This document shows, one piece after another, positions 11,447-23,215 of a stretch of 64,000 nt of DNA; positions within the stretch are counted from its first letter, which is position 1, and every line of letters starts with the position of its first letter. The position numbers and the translations under genes are program-made. The stretch is taken from positions 124,001 through 188,000 of the forward strand of contig JAECUM010001735.1 of NCBI GenBank assembly GCA_016617855.1, given 5' to 3'. The stretch is from Megalonaias nervosa. Its lineage: Eukaryota > Mollusca > Bivalvia > Unionida > Unionidae. The notes beneath the pieces were generated by a model. It saw only the letters and a list, made by a program, of their open reading frames with translations. It was not told the DNA's origin and did no database searches.

Positions 11447-12358
11447 CAGTATACTCCCTAATAACGCTCACAGGAGGCGTTACAATTTCCAAAATGGGGG
11501 CATTCACTAAAGCACAATAATGAAGGCTAAAGTTGTTCATTTGATATACTCTTATGATGACCATATGTACATCTCTGGGTCTTTCTGTCTATGAATTTTC
11601 AGTAACTGTAAATATATATCAGCACATTTTCCCATTTAAAGTCTTTGTACTTGCCACCCAGCTACTGTGTCATGTTCTTTTGATGCACTCTTATAATGAC
11701 AACATGCACATCTGGGGTTCTTTCAGCCACTGAATTCTGTCACTGTAAATATCAGCACAGCTAAATGATCAACTGATCAACACTTTTTCCCACTGAGCAA
11801 GTGGCTGAAGCAGGATTGGCAAGTCTTTTAATCTGCCACAGAGCTATTGCGTTATGTCTAATGCTACATGTGTGCCTATGACTTCAGAAATTTAAACATC
11901 GATATATACACTATAACAGTGTGATTAACTGAGAGTACTGCAACATTTTGTTGTAATCATTGATCTGAAGCAGACAGGGATTGAAAAGCACAGGTCTTAC
12001 ACTGCATCCTAATATTTATTAACAGACTGTGTTCAAGTTTTCTTTTAATTTGTTGCATTATTATTAACAATCTGGACTGTACATTAGGTGAAGTATGAAT
12101 TTACAATGAATATATGAAGTACTACTATGTAAGGTTTCTGAAAGGCATCAATAATGTCATGCAGTTGTACTATGAGAAAGTAACGAAAAGTTACATGAAA
12201 CTGGTATTATGTTACAGTTGTTGTCATCAACTACTTAATTCTTGTGCTGCACTTATGGATTACAGATCGGTGATGATTGTTGTTAAGTGTTAAATTTTGT
12301 TATTAAAATGGGGAGAGGGCGTTAATTAGAATGGGACCAATGATTAGGGAGTATATGG
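11447..12358. mobile_element. Non-autonomous pogo/Tc1-like element (~0.9 kb) with TIRs
   Basis: The left terminus CAGTATACTCCCTAAT and the inverted right terminus CCATATACTCCCTAAT match over most of 16 bases. Each is flanked outside by TA (11,445-11,446 and 12,359-12,360), the target duplication of the Tc1/mariner-pogo group. No transposase ORF is visible. Inside, a block is repeated in direct orientation: TTGATATACTCTTATGATGACC and TGATGCACTCTTATAATGAC with ACATCT(C/G)(T/G)GG(G/T)TCTTTC. Confidence 0.7.
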
Positions 12359-13689
12359 TAGATTGCATTGTACATGATTTGAGAACAGTTTCTAAATGCA
12401 CTGAATTTCATTAATATGTACAGGTCTAACTTATAATAAAACTCATTGAACATAATGGTTAAGTCTACTTGCCAAACTGACTCACAAATGGATCAAATAT
12501 ATTCTCTTCAATGGTAACTTGTTCAGCCAATCAGATTCAAGATAACCTCATCAATATCTGTGGATTTCATACATTCATACTTGTCATTCTACAAGTGATA
12601 GAACAAAAATATCATTTTAAAGGCTGCCTACTGCACATTCCATTTTATATTTGAAATCAAGTGCTTGTGAAAAAGCAAAGATTTTGACACAAATATTATC
12701 ACAAAAGAATGAATTTTTTCATGATCTATCCACACACAACAGAAACAATGGGAACCTATTTAATGGGAATGAGAAATTTATACCAGTGCAATTATGTGTG
12801 GCTAAGTAATTGGCTTAGAAAGGTTATTAATAAGTGTACACAACAAGCTGTTAACTGATTACATTACTTTTGGCATCTGGAGAGTTTAAAGCCAAATACA
12901 TAATGTTCTATGAGATGTTATATGTAATAATGGGATCCAGGATGGCTTTGGAATCTTTGAATAAAAACTGTCCAAATTCTGGCAGAGAAGAGACAAAAAG
13001 TAGAGACTGAGAGTACTAAAAAATTATCTTTTTGACACAGGCCCAGGGCTTAAAAAATCACAAGTCCTGACTCAAATTCCATAAGCCCTGATTCCAATTT
13101 CCATATGCCCAAAACTTCCCCTTTTTTAATATTATCTGTCACACAGGCTTGCAATTGCTACACTTCAAGTATAAAATAAACAGGGTTCAATGGGCTCATC
13201 AACTGCAGTCTTCAAACACATCTTACTAGCTAATGTCAGCCAAATAAGTAATATGTGAAATGGTGGTTTATGACAGACCTCTTTGCCTTTTAATTGCCAC
13301 TAAGTAACTCCTCAAAGGATAGTTTTACATCAGTTCCAATCATGACTGTTCACCATTTATACATACAGGTGGGGTTTTTTCTTGTCTTTTTTTCGAAGAT
13401 TACTGAAAATTGTATTTTTCACACCATGACGTGTCAGGGTGTTTGAGAGTACAAAACTGTGTTGCACTGTGTTATGGCAAGTACGTCAATGTCTTAAAAT
13501 TAAATTTCTGCATTTCATCAGCACAATCAATATTTTCTCAGGCAAATTGGATTTTTTCCGACAAGCACCTCACTTAGAATACAGAAGGAGCCCAATCTGA
13601 AATTAGAAGGGCCTGGTGTGGGGCTATCTGATTTTTTTAAGCACTGACTGACCAAAAATGATTTTGGCAGAAACACTAGAGTTAGTATT
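12359..13689. other. Intronic sequence with a dispersed repeat fragment
   Basis: 13,030-13,135 is related in inverted orientation to 38,350-38,465: both carry GACACAGGCC, AGGGCT, AATCACAA(A/G)(C/T)CCTGACT, TTTCCATATG, and CTTTTTTAATATTAT. The rest shows no recognised feature. Confidence 0.5.
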
Positions 13690-13965
13690 TTAAGTTTTTA
13701 CTGTTGCTGCTGATGTCATTGTTGTCTTGTGTTTATTGACATTTCTCAGCACAAGATATGCTATACATGGCAGCCAGTATAACTGGCAGAGGAAGAACCT
13801 GGGAAAACCCTGGTATGAACCACCAACCCATGGGATGCTACTGGCAAGCTTTCTCACATACTGACATTGGTCTAGCCTAAGTCTCGAACCCACACAGACA
13901 GAGGTGAGATGATAGTGATCTGTAAAGGTGAGTGCTTTAAACCACTCAGTAACCAAACCCAATGT
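13690..13965 (-). mobile_element. tRNA-derived SINE (second family)
   Basis: Read on the minus strand, it starts GGTTACTGAGTGGTTTAAAG, an A-box-like segment of Leu/Ser tRNA style. It has a B-box-like GGGTTCGAGAC about 55 bp later. A unique body with CCATGGGTTGGTGGTTCATA and CCAGGGTTTTCCCAGGTTCT follows, and it ends near CAATAAACACAAGACAACAA. The tRNA head and absence of coding capacity fit a SINE. The head is too diverged to be a functional tRNA. Confidence 0.6.
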
Positions 13966-14690
13966 TGATATCACCAGCCATTCAGCCATACTGGACCCAT
14001 CAGAAACCATAAGAAGTCTTCTGGTGAAAACTACGTGCTGTTATGACTTTCCATTCAGGCTGAGTACCAATAACAAGATTTTCCAGACATCTGTTGTGAT
14101 GGTCATGCTGGATGTCAGATCAGTACCATTTTCATTTTGGACCAACTAGACATCATAAGAAGTCTTTTAATGAAAACTGCAGGACAAAATGTCCATCCAT
14201 TAAGGTTCAGTAGTGATAACAAGTATTTCAAGATTGCGACTGTCGTGGCCAGGCAGCAGCAATTTTATTTAGAACCAAACAGACACCATAAGAAGTCTTC
14301 TGGTGAAAACCTCTTGCCAATATGACTTTCCATTCAGAAGGAACAGCAATATGAAGATTTTCAAGCTAGCTACCATGGTGGCTATATTAGACACCAGATT
14401 GGCACCATTTCAAGACCAACTACACATCATAAAAAGAGTCTTTTAGTGAGGAGTAGCAATAACAAGATTTTCAAGATGGCTGTTATGATGGCCATACTGG
14501 ATGTCTGAGCAACTCCAATCTTCTTTAGGCCCAACCAGACCATGAGATGAATGTGTGTACAAAGTTTCATGGCAATCTTCAAAGTAGTTTAAGTGGAGTG
14601 GCAATAACAATTTTTGTGCTAAGAGACAGACAACAGGCAATCCTATAAGCTCTTCTGGTTAATGACCAGTATAGCCAAAAACACATGCAA
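13966..14690 (+). repeat. Family A tandem-monomer array (complete 3' end)
   Basis: About four monomers of the same family as 1-880, with the junctions ATAAGAAGTCTTCTGGTGAA and AATAACAAGATTTTC. The last monomer carries the TTTCATGGCAATCTTCAAAG variant and the terminal AAGAGACAGACAACAGGCAA plus GACCAGTATAG tail. Lies in the intron between exons 8,607-8,726 and 15,332-15,470. Confidence 0.85.
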
Positions 14691-15331
14691 CTTAGATCAT
14701 GTAGCTTTATCATAATCTACTGGGTATCAACATGAACATTTCAAATAAAAATGGAGGGGTTTACCTCACTGCAGCCACTTTTGAGATCCTGCCCTTTCAA
14801 CTATGCAAAGAGGTCTCATGTCATGCCCACAGACCATGGCTAGGTTTTCAGTGCACTTTGGCCATTGCATTTTTGACAATGGAGAAAGTACAGGCAAGCT
14901 ATAATTTGTTGTTGAATGATGATCTTTTCGGAACCACATTAAGTGGACATGTACTTTATCTAAAGGGATTTATGTTTGTCTTAAGATTATTTCAACATTG
15001 TGGAAGTATTATCTCCTTACTATGCCAGTGCTACCACCTGAGTGAGCTACTTCCACTGCACATGGGTTGGATTTCACCTTCTTTTCTTCAGTATTTCTAT
15101 GTCTATGCATTACTTCCAAACCTCATATAGCTTAATTTTTTTTTTTTGAGATACCATTTTGATGTAACCAGCATCCCAAATTTTTTTTCATGTAATAGAT
15201 GAAGTTTTATTTGTTCAAATGTAATATTGATTTTGTAAATGTTTAAATAATACTAAACAATACCATTTACACATGCAAATGTGACAGTCCTAGTATTAGA
15301 GATAGAGGAGATAATGAAGAAAAAAACCAAC
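14691..15331. other. Intronic sequence
   Basis: Contains an open stretch of 132 codons on the plus strand at 14,732-15,130. It shows no recognisable domain and resembles no family I know, and it probably arose by chance. T-rich runs lie near 15,130-15,190. Confidence 0.4.
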
Positions 15332-15470
15332 CTCTTTTGATTACTGGCTTCCCAAAAAGGCCTTGTTTGCTATCTTCACTTTCCTGCTTGGCATTTGCAA
15401 CCATATCCTCTGGCTCCACTTTGACTACTGGTTTTCCAAAGAGTCCAATCTTGGGTCCAGTTCTGCTAGA
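15332..15470 (-). CDS. FG-repeat protein, third visible coding exon (two GLFGKPV modules)
   Basis: A 139-nt exon preceded by TTGTTTTTAACAG and followed by a GTTGGT donor. It starts in phase 0, matching the in-phase end of the exon at 18,916-19,001, and leaves one base for the next exon. The 46 codons contain two copies of a module. The first is KIGLFGKPVVKVEPEDM and the second is KQGLFGKPVIKRE, completed by the next exon. VKVE is a perfect psi-K-x-E consensus. EDM also ends the preceding exon, so the module extends across exons. No folded domain is evident; the segment looks like a disordered linker after the FG domain. Confidence 0.78.
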
Positions 15471-17639
15471 CTGTTAAAAACAAGATCCATTTTTTGTTTC
15501 TACATTAATGTGTTTCATAGCTAATTTAAATTCACAGTATTGTGAGCATGAATTCTCATACTGTTGGTAAACTGTGTGTTACTCAGCCATTTATCAGACC
15601 ATTTGTAACTGATGACCAACAAGATAAGAAATAATTTCTTACCTGAAACATATACTGATGAAAAATCAATGCCAAAATTGGATCCAAATTTAATATTTTG
15701 CATGCCAACTTTTAAAATTTGTTTAAACTCTGCTTCAGAGAAAAATAAAAGGAATAAAATTAATAATTCTGAAGGCTGATGCTACATTAGCTTTAAACAA
15801 TATTTATTCAAGAAAACATCTTCATGCATACATTGTAATTCAAACAATTCAGTATCTGCAGATTCAAAAGAAACCTGAAAGCTTATTGAAAGCTGTCTCA
15901 ACCAGCATTCATTTTAGGTATCCAATGACCTTTGTCTGTCACAAGAAACTTCCCTCTGATGCCCATAGATTATAAAGTACATAAAAATTACCTTAGAAAA
16001 TAAAGATAAAAATCGTTGTGGTGAATTTTAAACTGACTTAATTCAAGTGTACTGAATAGGATGTCTTCACTGCCAAATCAGGATAAGATGATCAATTTTA
16101 CTGACTGACAGAAATGTCCTACTGATTTTGATTAGCTTGGGCACCAACTGAGAGCACATGGTTGATGATCAACAACAGAAAATGTAAGCAAAACATGTAA
16201 TCATCAGCAAAAACACATCTACATTTATTTCAAAGGTAGCATTCACTGAGGACAAAATGTAGACTCAGATGTCAAAATAAATTATAGATGTGAGTGGTGA
16301 CTTGATCACAAAGAATTCAATGGAAGGACTGAGACAGGGGTAGATAATAAAGATAACTCTGAGTCCAGCCAATATTACAACTGCAAATAAGGAGAGGAGA
16401 TGCAGACAAAAAGCAGTTACCTGAATTTAGCTAAATATGGGTGGTGGGAGCCAACTAGACTACTGAAAATGTTTATTGTCAGTCTGTTCAATTAAAATTT
16501 GACTGGTTGAAGTCTTTGAAATTAAAATTAAATTAAAATTTTATGGGTGGAGTTGCCAGGATGCATTTGATTGTGGAACAGGTCTTAATAAAAAAAACAT
16601 TTGAAGTTGGTTTTAAAATTATCTTACAGTATAAGACCACTCACCCCATGAAAATATCTTACAAACCAGCACCATTTTCTTACTAGTTTTAATGGCTATT
16701 ATTGCTGCACATTATCAGTCAAAAGATTCCTTTCTAAATTCAATGCATGACATTTTCAGATACTGACATTAAATGTTGCATGTCCCTTATTCTAATCCCC
16801 ATCACTCTGATCAACACCTGTGACAATTTGGTCAAGGAGTTCTTAACATTTTAAATTTTCCATTAACATATTTGACAACATGGTTGTACAGCTGCAAAGT
16901 TATTTATTTAGGAATTTTTAAAGATGTCCAAAAGCTTTCAAGAAATATTTTTGTCTTATAGAAATTAAATTTTTGCCATATAATGCTTTATCACAACAGA
17001 CATTTATAAATGATGCAGAAATGTCAATAATCAGCATGCCACCATGGCAAAGCCAGGATGCTACTCCATCTGGTAACTACCCATGTCATGTATAGTATGA
17101 TCCAACCAATTTTATCCATTTATTTAACTTGTGGGAGGGGGAATATGTAACTAACAAAATTTCGGAATTTAAACAGTTCTATATATTTTATCCAAATTTG
17201 TATTCTCTCAAATAAATTCAAGGGCATTGGGGCAACATTCAGAGAGTTGCAGAACAAAATTAAAGGACTTTTCAAAAGACGTTTGTGAAATTCAAGATTT
17301 CAAGGCAACTCCTCAAATTCAGGGATTTTTCAAGGCCATACAAACCAAGTGACAAAAATGATGGTAATTCCATGATACTTAAAATAAAAAGTTGTTGCCA
17401 ACTGAAAATTTTTTAATAAAAAATTATCCGCACCATATAAGCTGGAGAGCACTGTTAAATCTTTTTCGACAGTAGTCACTGTATGCATCCGACATTAGTG
17501 ATTTTCATGTACAAGTAGAATTTATCATGTAATGTCATCCTTAATCAAGACATTGATGTAAAGTGTGCATTAATGTCACAATGATATATGAATATTGAAA
17601 CACATTTATGACGAATCAACACAATAAAATAATTCCAAC
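15471..17639. other. FG-gene intron
   Basis: AT-rich, no recognised exon. Near 17,215-17,350 it contains a diverged repeat with TTCAAGGGCATT and TTTTTCAAGGCCAT that is related to 28,785-28,870. Confidence 0.45.
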
Positions 17640-18640
17640 CTTTCAAATGTGTTTGCCACAAAATTAACATGATTACCATGAATGGCACATTATATGTCCA
17701 CCCAATGTTTAATAGTTCTCTATGTAAACATGGTTTTGTGCTAGAACTATTTTTGTATTTCAGTCAGCATGACCTTGTCTGTTTACCTATTAATTCCCAA
17801 GTATATAGGCTTCTTCTTCCACCTAAGTGTAAGCCATTCACAAAGATGGTTTAAGTCTTTGATGTAGAATTAACTGTATTGTGCAGAAACTACTTTTCTT
17901 TCCTCAGTCAAAGACCCCAACCTTTAACCTTTTGATCCCAAAATCAACTTGCTTCTTCCTTATCCCAAACGCAAGCCTCAGAGTTTATGTGTGATGTTGT
18001 GCGGAAACCATTTTCTTCTTTCAGACATGATGACCTTGACCACTGACCTTGGACTCTAAAATTAAAAAAGATCCTTCCCCACTCCAAGTGCAAGCCATCC
18101 ACAAACTCTTGTAACTGCATATGATGTGGAACTCAAATACTTATTTATCTTCTTGCACAATGACTTTGATCTTCGACATTTTAAGTCTGAAATCAATGTT
18201 TTTTTCACCCATTCCCTAAGTACAAGCCATTAACAAAGTTTGATAACTGAAGATGGCAGAGAACTAGAGGTTTGTGCAAAAACGTTTTTCTGCTTTCAAT
18301 CAGTGTCCTAGACATCTAACCTTAGGACCCAAAAAATCAAAGGGTGGTCTTCCTTACCCCATGTGCAATCTCTCCACAAGGGTTTGGTACATGAAGATAA
18401 TGGAGAATCTGAATTACTGTCAGGAAACCATTTTTCTTCTTCAGTCACAGCAACTTCGACTTTGAACTTTTGAGCTTGAAATCAGTAGTGATCTTCATTA
18501 TGCCAAGTTAATGCCATCCACAACATTTTGTAACAGTAACTAGTGGACAGCTCAAGTTATTGTGCAGAAACAAACTTGGTAAGAGATGGATGGATGGATG
18601 GATGGATGAACATCTTAATACAATATGCTCTACTTTAAGG
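17640..18640 (+). repeat. Family B tandem-monomer array with GGAT run and terminal hairpin
   Basis: About six units of 140-150 bp contain recurring blocks: TTTTGATCCCAAAATCAACT-type text, CTTCTTCCTTATCCCAA, GCAAGCCATCCACAAA, GTTTGATAACTGAAGAT, ATTGTGCAGAAAC, and CAGTCAC..TGACCTTGA. The array ends in a (GGAT)5 run (18,587-18,608), then CAATATGCTCTACTTTAAGG and CAGACATATG, a degenerate form of the hairpin at 7,084. Short ORFs here are chance. Confidence 0.8.
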
Positions 18641-18915
18641 CAGACATATGAAAACAATGTATCATAAAATCAAATTATACAAGAAATACAATATTTGAGT
18701 TTAAAAACTTTTCTTACTCATTCCAAGATGGTTATTGTTTCCAATGACGTTGTAAACCAATGTGAAATTGGGACATCTCGACATGTAGATCAGCAACTAA
18801 AGCCTGTTACAAATTAATTTTTTAAAATGCTGTTGTCTGATTTATCAATATACAAATAATACTTTCCAAATGATACCTGAATACAGATTCTGTAAATTTG
18901 ATAGATCAATATTAC
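18641..18915. other. FG-gene intron
   Basis: Short intronic segment between the family B array and the exon donor at 18,915. No feature recognised. Confidence 0.4.
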
Positions 18916-19001
18916 CATGTCTTCTGATTCTGTTTTGATTACAGCCGCCTCAGTTAATGTGGATACAGTGGTCTGTTTTGCCCCTCCAAAAGTCCCAGAT
19001 C
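18916..19001 (-). CDS. FG-repeat protein, second visible coding exon
   Basis: An 86-nt exon with acceptor ATATATTTACAG and donor GTAATA. Its first two bases complete the split codon (G+GA = Gly) left by the large FG exon, and it ends exactly in phase. The 28 codons start SGTFGGAKQ, one last FG motif. They continue through a Ser/Thr stretch to AAVIKTESEDM, where IKTE fits psi-K-x-E. The same VIK/VVK-x-E-x-EDM layout recurs in the next exon (VVKVEPEDM), so the two exons carry copies of one short linear module. Confidence 0.72.
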
Positions 19002-19879
19002 CTGTAAATATATTAATGTAATATTTCATCAACTACAAATAAAAACAATACAGACCTTGAACTAAAGTTGCATACTGTGCCAGCAGATCGAGGTCCAAGT
19101 TGTTTGGTTGATCACTCCTAACAAACTGCACAGACCAAGATCTGCCTTCACCTGTTGCAAATGAGCACATGTAAAAGCCAACAGGTGCATAAAGAATCAA
19201 TATTATATACTGCAAATGAAAATAATGCAACAACACATAAAACTAGGACTATATCAGTATTTGAAACTACATAAAGTTACTAATACATTACAGACCCAAC
19301 ATACTAAATAATTAATACATTGTATATAACTATTTCTGTTTGTTATTACATTAGAATTACCATTAGGGGCCAAATGTTTCAAGAAAGTTGGCAAAGTAAG
19401 GGGCAATGAAGACGCTGAATACAAAATATTATCAACAGATGTGGTGTGCCTACTTCCAGCACCAAATCTGTCAATCACTGGCTCCCAAATATTTTATGAA
19501 TTTTACATAGAGAAATAAAATTTTGTTTGTCTGTGCTTGTTAAATGAGTTACAATTTCTTCCGTAATTAAGTTTTAATACCAATTTAATGGAACATGAAA
19601 CAATGATGTATCTTCTGTTGTTTTGTGATAATTGCAAATAGTCACTAACATCTTAAAAAAAATTAAGAAAATGTTTCACATGAGAATATTTGTAAATTCT
19701 TTTTTTCATGTTTGAAGTTGTTCCTTGATGGATTACAAGTTCATGAAAATGGGCACATTTTATATACATCTTAACCATTCAGATGCTGCTGCTGATGCTG
19801 CTTTTATTCATTATGTAGTTGTAAATAAATTTATGTTAATTATTATCCAGATAATGAAAGAAATCATCAGTTAATTATC
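19002..19879. other. FG-gene intron
   Basis: No exon recognised. 19,070-19,170 carries TTGATCACTCCTAACAAACTG and CAGACCAAGATCTGCC, related to the small MITEs at 50,653-50,824 and 59,466-59,642. TTTGTCTGTGCTTGTTAAAT at 19,525 resembles TTTGTCTGTCCTGTTAAGTG at 19,883, just at the start of the Polinton-like remnant. Confidence 0.45.
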
Positions 19880-21450
19880 TAATTTGTCTGTCCTGTTAAG
19901 TGAGTTACAAGTTAATGACAGCAATGCCCTGACAAGCAATATTTGGAAAAGGAAACTGACAGTTATCTTCCAGCTGTTATTTTATAGAGGATGGGATACT
20001 AGACCATTAATACATACCAAATTTGAGGTGAAAATGAAACAATTTAAAATCTGGGGTATTTGTAACACAGGACTGGCTGAAGAGCATACTGTTAGTCATA
20101 TCATATTTGTGGCAAGCTCAAATTTCCCAAGGGAAAGATCAATTTTCCAGTCAGCTTCCCCTGGATATGCTGACTTTCATAAAATCTGTAAATCCTTCCA
20201 GTCCTATGTAGTCATCCAGTGAGATGGCATCTACAAGGAGCCAATGTTAAACCCTGCAATGATGTTATCACCACTTTCATCTACAGCCTCAAGCATGATC
20301 TGAGATTTAAATGGGATGAAGATAACTGTAAGGCTTTACAGGAAGCTGCAGACTGCTACATCTGTGGCAAGGCACTCACTCATGGAGCAAGACCACTGCC
20401 AAATTACTGGCAAGTACTGTGGTAAAGCTAATACAGAATGTAACCTCAAGCAGCAGATCTACCATGAACCAGTTGTACTACAACCTCATTTGGAAAAGTA
20501 AGTTCTATCCCAAACAAACGGGAAAAGTTGATGTAATTCTCACTAGGAAAGCTACTGTTCACTGTCACCAGTTTATGAACAGATACATGGAAAAGTTAAG
20601 GGAGGCATTCAGTGTTACAGAACCATATGAACAGCAGGGATTGCTTTAAGAAACACACCTTCCACTGGTAGAGACTTTCTACAGCAAGCTAAGATGCACA
20701 AGCACAGGCATATCTGAAAAAGACTATACGCATGCATAGAACGTGTGGAAAACATCTGGCTACAAAAATATGAGCAGGAACAAAATACATCCACCTTAAG
20801 TTCAATGTGCTTCTACTGGCAGACTGTCTGAAGCATTCTGCAACACATTAAAAATACTATGGCAATGACTTGGCCCATTACTACAGTACACCGGGAATGA
20901 GATGGGACACCCTACTAAAAATCACTTGTACCAAGCTCAAGCTGCTGGCAGTACTGACATGCACTTATTCATTGCATCTGTGGAAACATTCCAACAATTA
21001 GCAGATATAATGCATAAGTAAATATTGCAATGCATTCACACTATGACAGCACAAAGCATAACAGCTGAATAACCTATCTTGACACATACCACCTCTATGG
21101 CTAGGTCATTAGTCCACCAAATAGTGGTTTTAAATGGGTCATCCCTTGCACACTATAATCAACTGCTGTAGACTCACCAAGATCTATGGCTTTCATGTTG
21201 ACATCATGAGAAAGTTCACAATGTGCACAGTAACTATCCACTGGCTTCTAGGACCATAAGCATTCCAAAAGATTAGCAACTATCGGCATGCTTTCTTGAG
21301 CAAACCAGTGGGGTTAAGTTCGCTGAAACTACAAACTACCTGCTAGCCTATGAAAAAATGAGCAATATGTGGTTCATTACCAAATCCTCCAGCCCTATTC
21401 AGGCTGAAGTTGCATGGTACCAAGTTTCAAGGTGTGAAAGTTTGTCAAAT
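19880..21450 (+). pseudogene. Decayed Polinton/Maverick-type protein-primed DNA polymerase B
   Basis: Fragments in all three plus frames follow the order of Polinton/adintovirus family-B polymerases. A Cys-rich finger CYICGKALT (about 20,358-20,385) is followed by DHCQITGKYCGKA and ECNLK (about 20,391-20,450). Further on are LAHYYSTPG with WDTLLK (about 20,870-20,920) and a palm-like YLDTYHLYG (about 21,078-21,105), then GFKWV (about 21,131). In functional members these form the zinc-binding insertion and the palm motif region of a protein-primed replicase. Here multiple stops and frame changes separate them, and the exonuclease and C-terminal catalytic parts are not recognisable. It lies antisense in the FG-gene intron and is GC-richer than the flanks. 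An integrated Polinton-like virus is the alternative label for the same lineage. Confidence 0.75.
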
Positions 21451-22540
21451 GTACATGGATGACACCATATATGCAATTTCCTTTGTTGCCTGAGGCTTGG
21501 ACTCATAATGGCTAGCAACATCAATGATGGTCAGCGCATATGTGTAGACATATCACCCAACATTGTTGTGAGGAAGAAACATGATGTTAGCCCAGCGCAT
21601 CACTTTATGGATTGAAATATTAAATTGTGGCCTAGGAATCTGCATGGTATTGACAGGAAAATCTGTCATATGACAGCTGCATAGCCATTCCAATAACCTC
21701 ACAGGCTGTAATATATGGCATCCATTGTTTCGTGGTTTAGCGATTTGCTGTGATATCTGCTCTTAAGCTACAAATAAGCAGCCTGTGCTCCAACTGTTTC
21801 AACTAGCACATACCAAGCTTGCATCAGTACAAGATAAAGAAGCACTCCAGAACCTCAGCTGACTGGAGAAATTCAAGGTCTCTAGAGTTCATGCACTGCA
21901 AACATGTGGTTTTGCTGAATGCATGGTTGTGACTGCTTGGCAAAGAACAACCATGCAGTCCTATGGGTTGGTTGCAACAGCTCTCCAGCAAGTAGTCAGC
22001 AACTTTTTTAGTCCTAAAAGCAGGTGCCTTTATCTCAGTGCCCCCCACAGCTGCCCTAAGCATGTGTGCCCAAATCTCCATTAGCCACATTTTATGACCT
22101 GCACTTGTGAGACAAGACAAAATATATACAGCCACACAAAATTAGCTGTCATTTATCTGCATTCCATGATGCAATGCTGCCCAAGATTAGAGGTATTTGC
22201 AGGTCATGTCAAGCAGCAAAAATACAAAATGCTGTTTGTTGCTGGGAGACTCAACATAACCAATCTGCAGGACTTAGTCTACTTTTCTGCTGGTCACCAG
22301 GTGGTGCTCATGCACTGCAGTTTTAGAATCTTTGTAAGTCTTTTCTGCATTCTGCTCAGTTTGTTATTTGTCAAAGAGGTAATCAAGATGCTCATTGCAG
22401 TTATGTTGATACTTGCCTTGTGCTTCTCACTGCACTAGTCAAAAAGGGCCTGCAGAGTAGACTAGTATGTGTGTAGGTCCAGTATGGATGAATCAGTGAC
22501 TTTAAACACAATTACTTAATCCATGTCAATAAATCATAAA
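21451..22540. other. Possible continuation of the Polinton-like remnant
   Basis: The base composition stays less AT-rich than the rest of the intron. Open stretches exist on both strands (for example 22,094-22,438, plus, 114 codons, with a hydrophobic C-terminal segment). I recognise no protein family in it. It could be another decayed gene of the same element or an unrelated insertion. Confidence 0.35.
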
Positions 22541-23020
22541 ATGTAGGTCACAGTGACCTTCTTTGGTTTTGATCGTGTAGTTGTAAAAGAGATGTATCAA
22601 TTTATCAAGTTTCAGGACTGAACATAAAGTGTACCCAAGAAATAACTTTTAACACAAAATTTGAAGAATATCACCAGGTATGAAATATAGGTCATAACGA
22701 TCTTATATGGAAGAAAAGATATTTAACTTGTCAACATATTCAATTCTCCATGTTTCATGATTCTAAATATGACAGTATGCATATAACATGCCCTAAACTC
22801 ACTTGGCCATGAGCTACATGCAGAACCTGGACAAAGCCAGTATGAAATATAGGTCATGATGAGCCTCTTTGTTGTAAAGGAATGGAAGTAACTGAGATCC
22901 ATACCTTGTACCTGCATCAGTGAAGCATGAAATATAGGTCAGTGGCCTACATTTGTGACCTGGGTGTAGTACTGATCAAGATGCATCCAAACACCAAGTT
23001 TCATTAATCTAGATATAACA

Positions 23021-23117
<97 letters not shown>

Positions 23118-23215
23118 CACACACACACAATAAGCAACAAAACTATTTGGTCATAAGCTAAATGTAAAAACCTTAACCAGTAACATCTTAAATATAGGTC
23201 AGTTACTTTCCTTAG
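22541..23215 (+). repeat. Family B-like array of ~150-bp units
   Basis: Units begin with AAATATAGGTCA or AAATGTAGGTCACAGTGACC and contain CCAAGTTTCATTAATCTAGA-like blocks. The block (T/G)AAATATAGGTCA recurs at about 22,684, 22,845, 22,930 and 23,191. The GT microsatellite lies within one unit. Confidence 0.65.
23023..23114 (+). repeat. (GT)46 microsatellite
   Basis: Uninterrupted GT repeat of about 92 bp, followed after an AGA break by a short (AC)6 tract to about 23,128. The long His-Thr open frames on the minus strand across it are artefacts of the repeat. Confidence 0.97.

Noticed and set aside
14732..15130. 132-codon plus-strand ORF
   Set aside because: No recognisable domain, starts directly after a repeat tail, lies inside an intron; likely chance.
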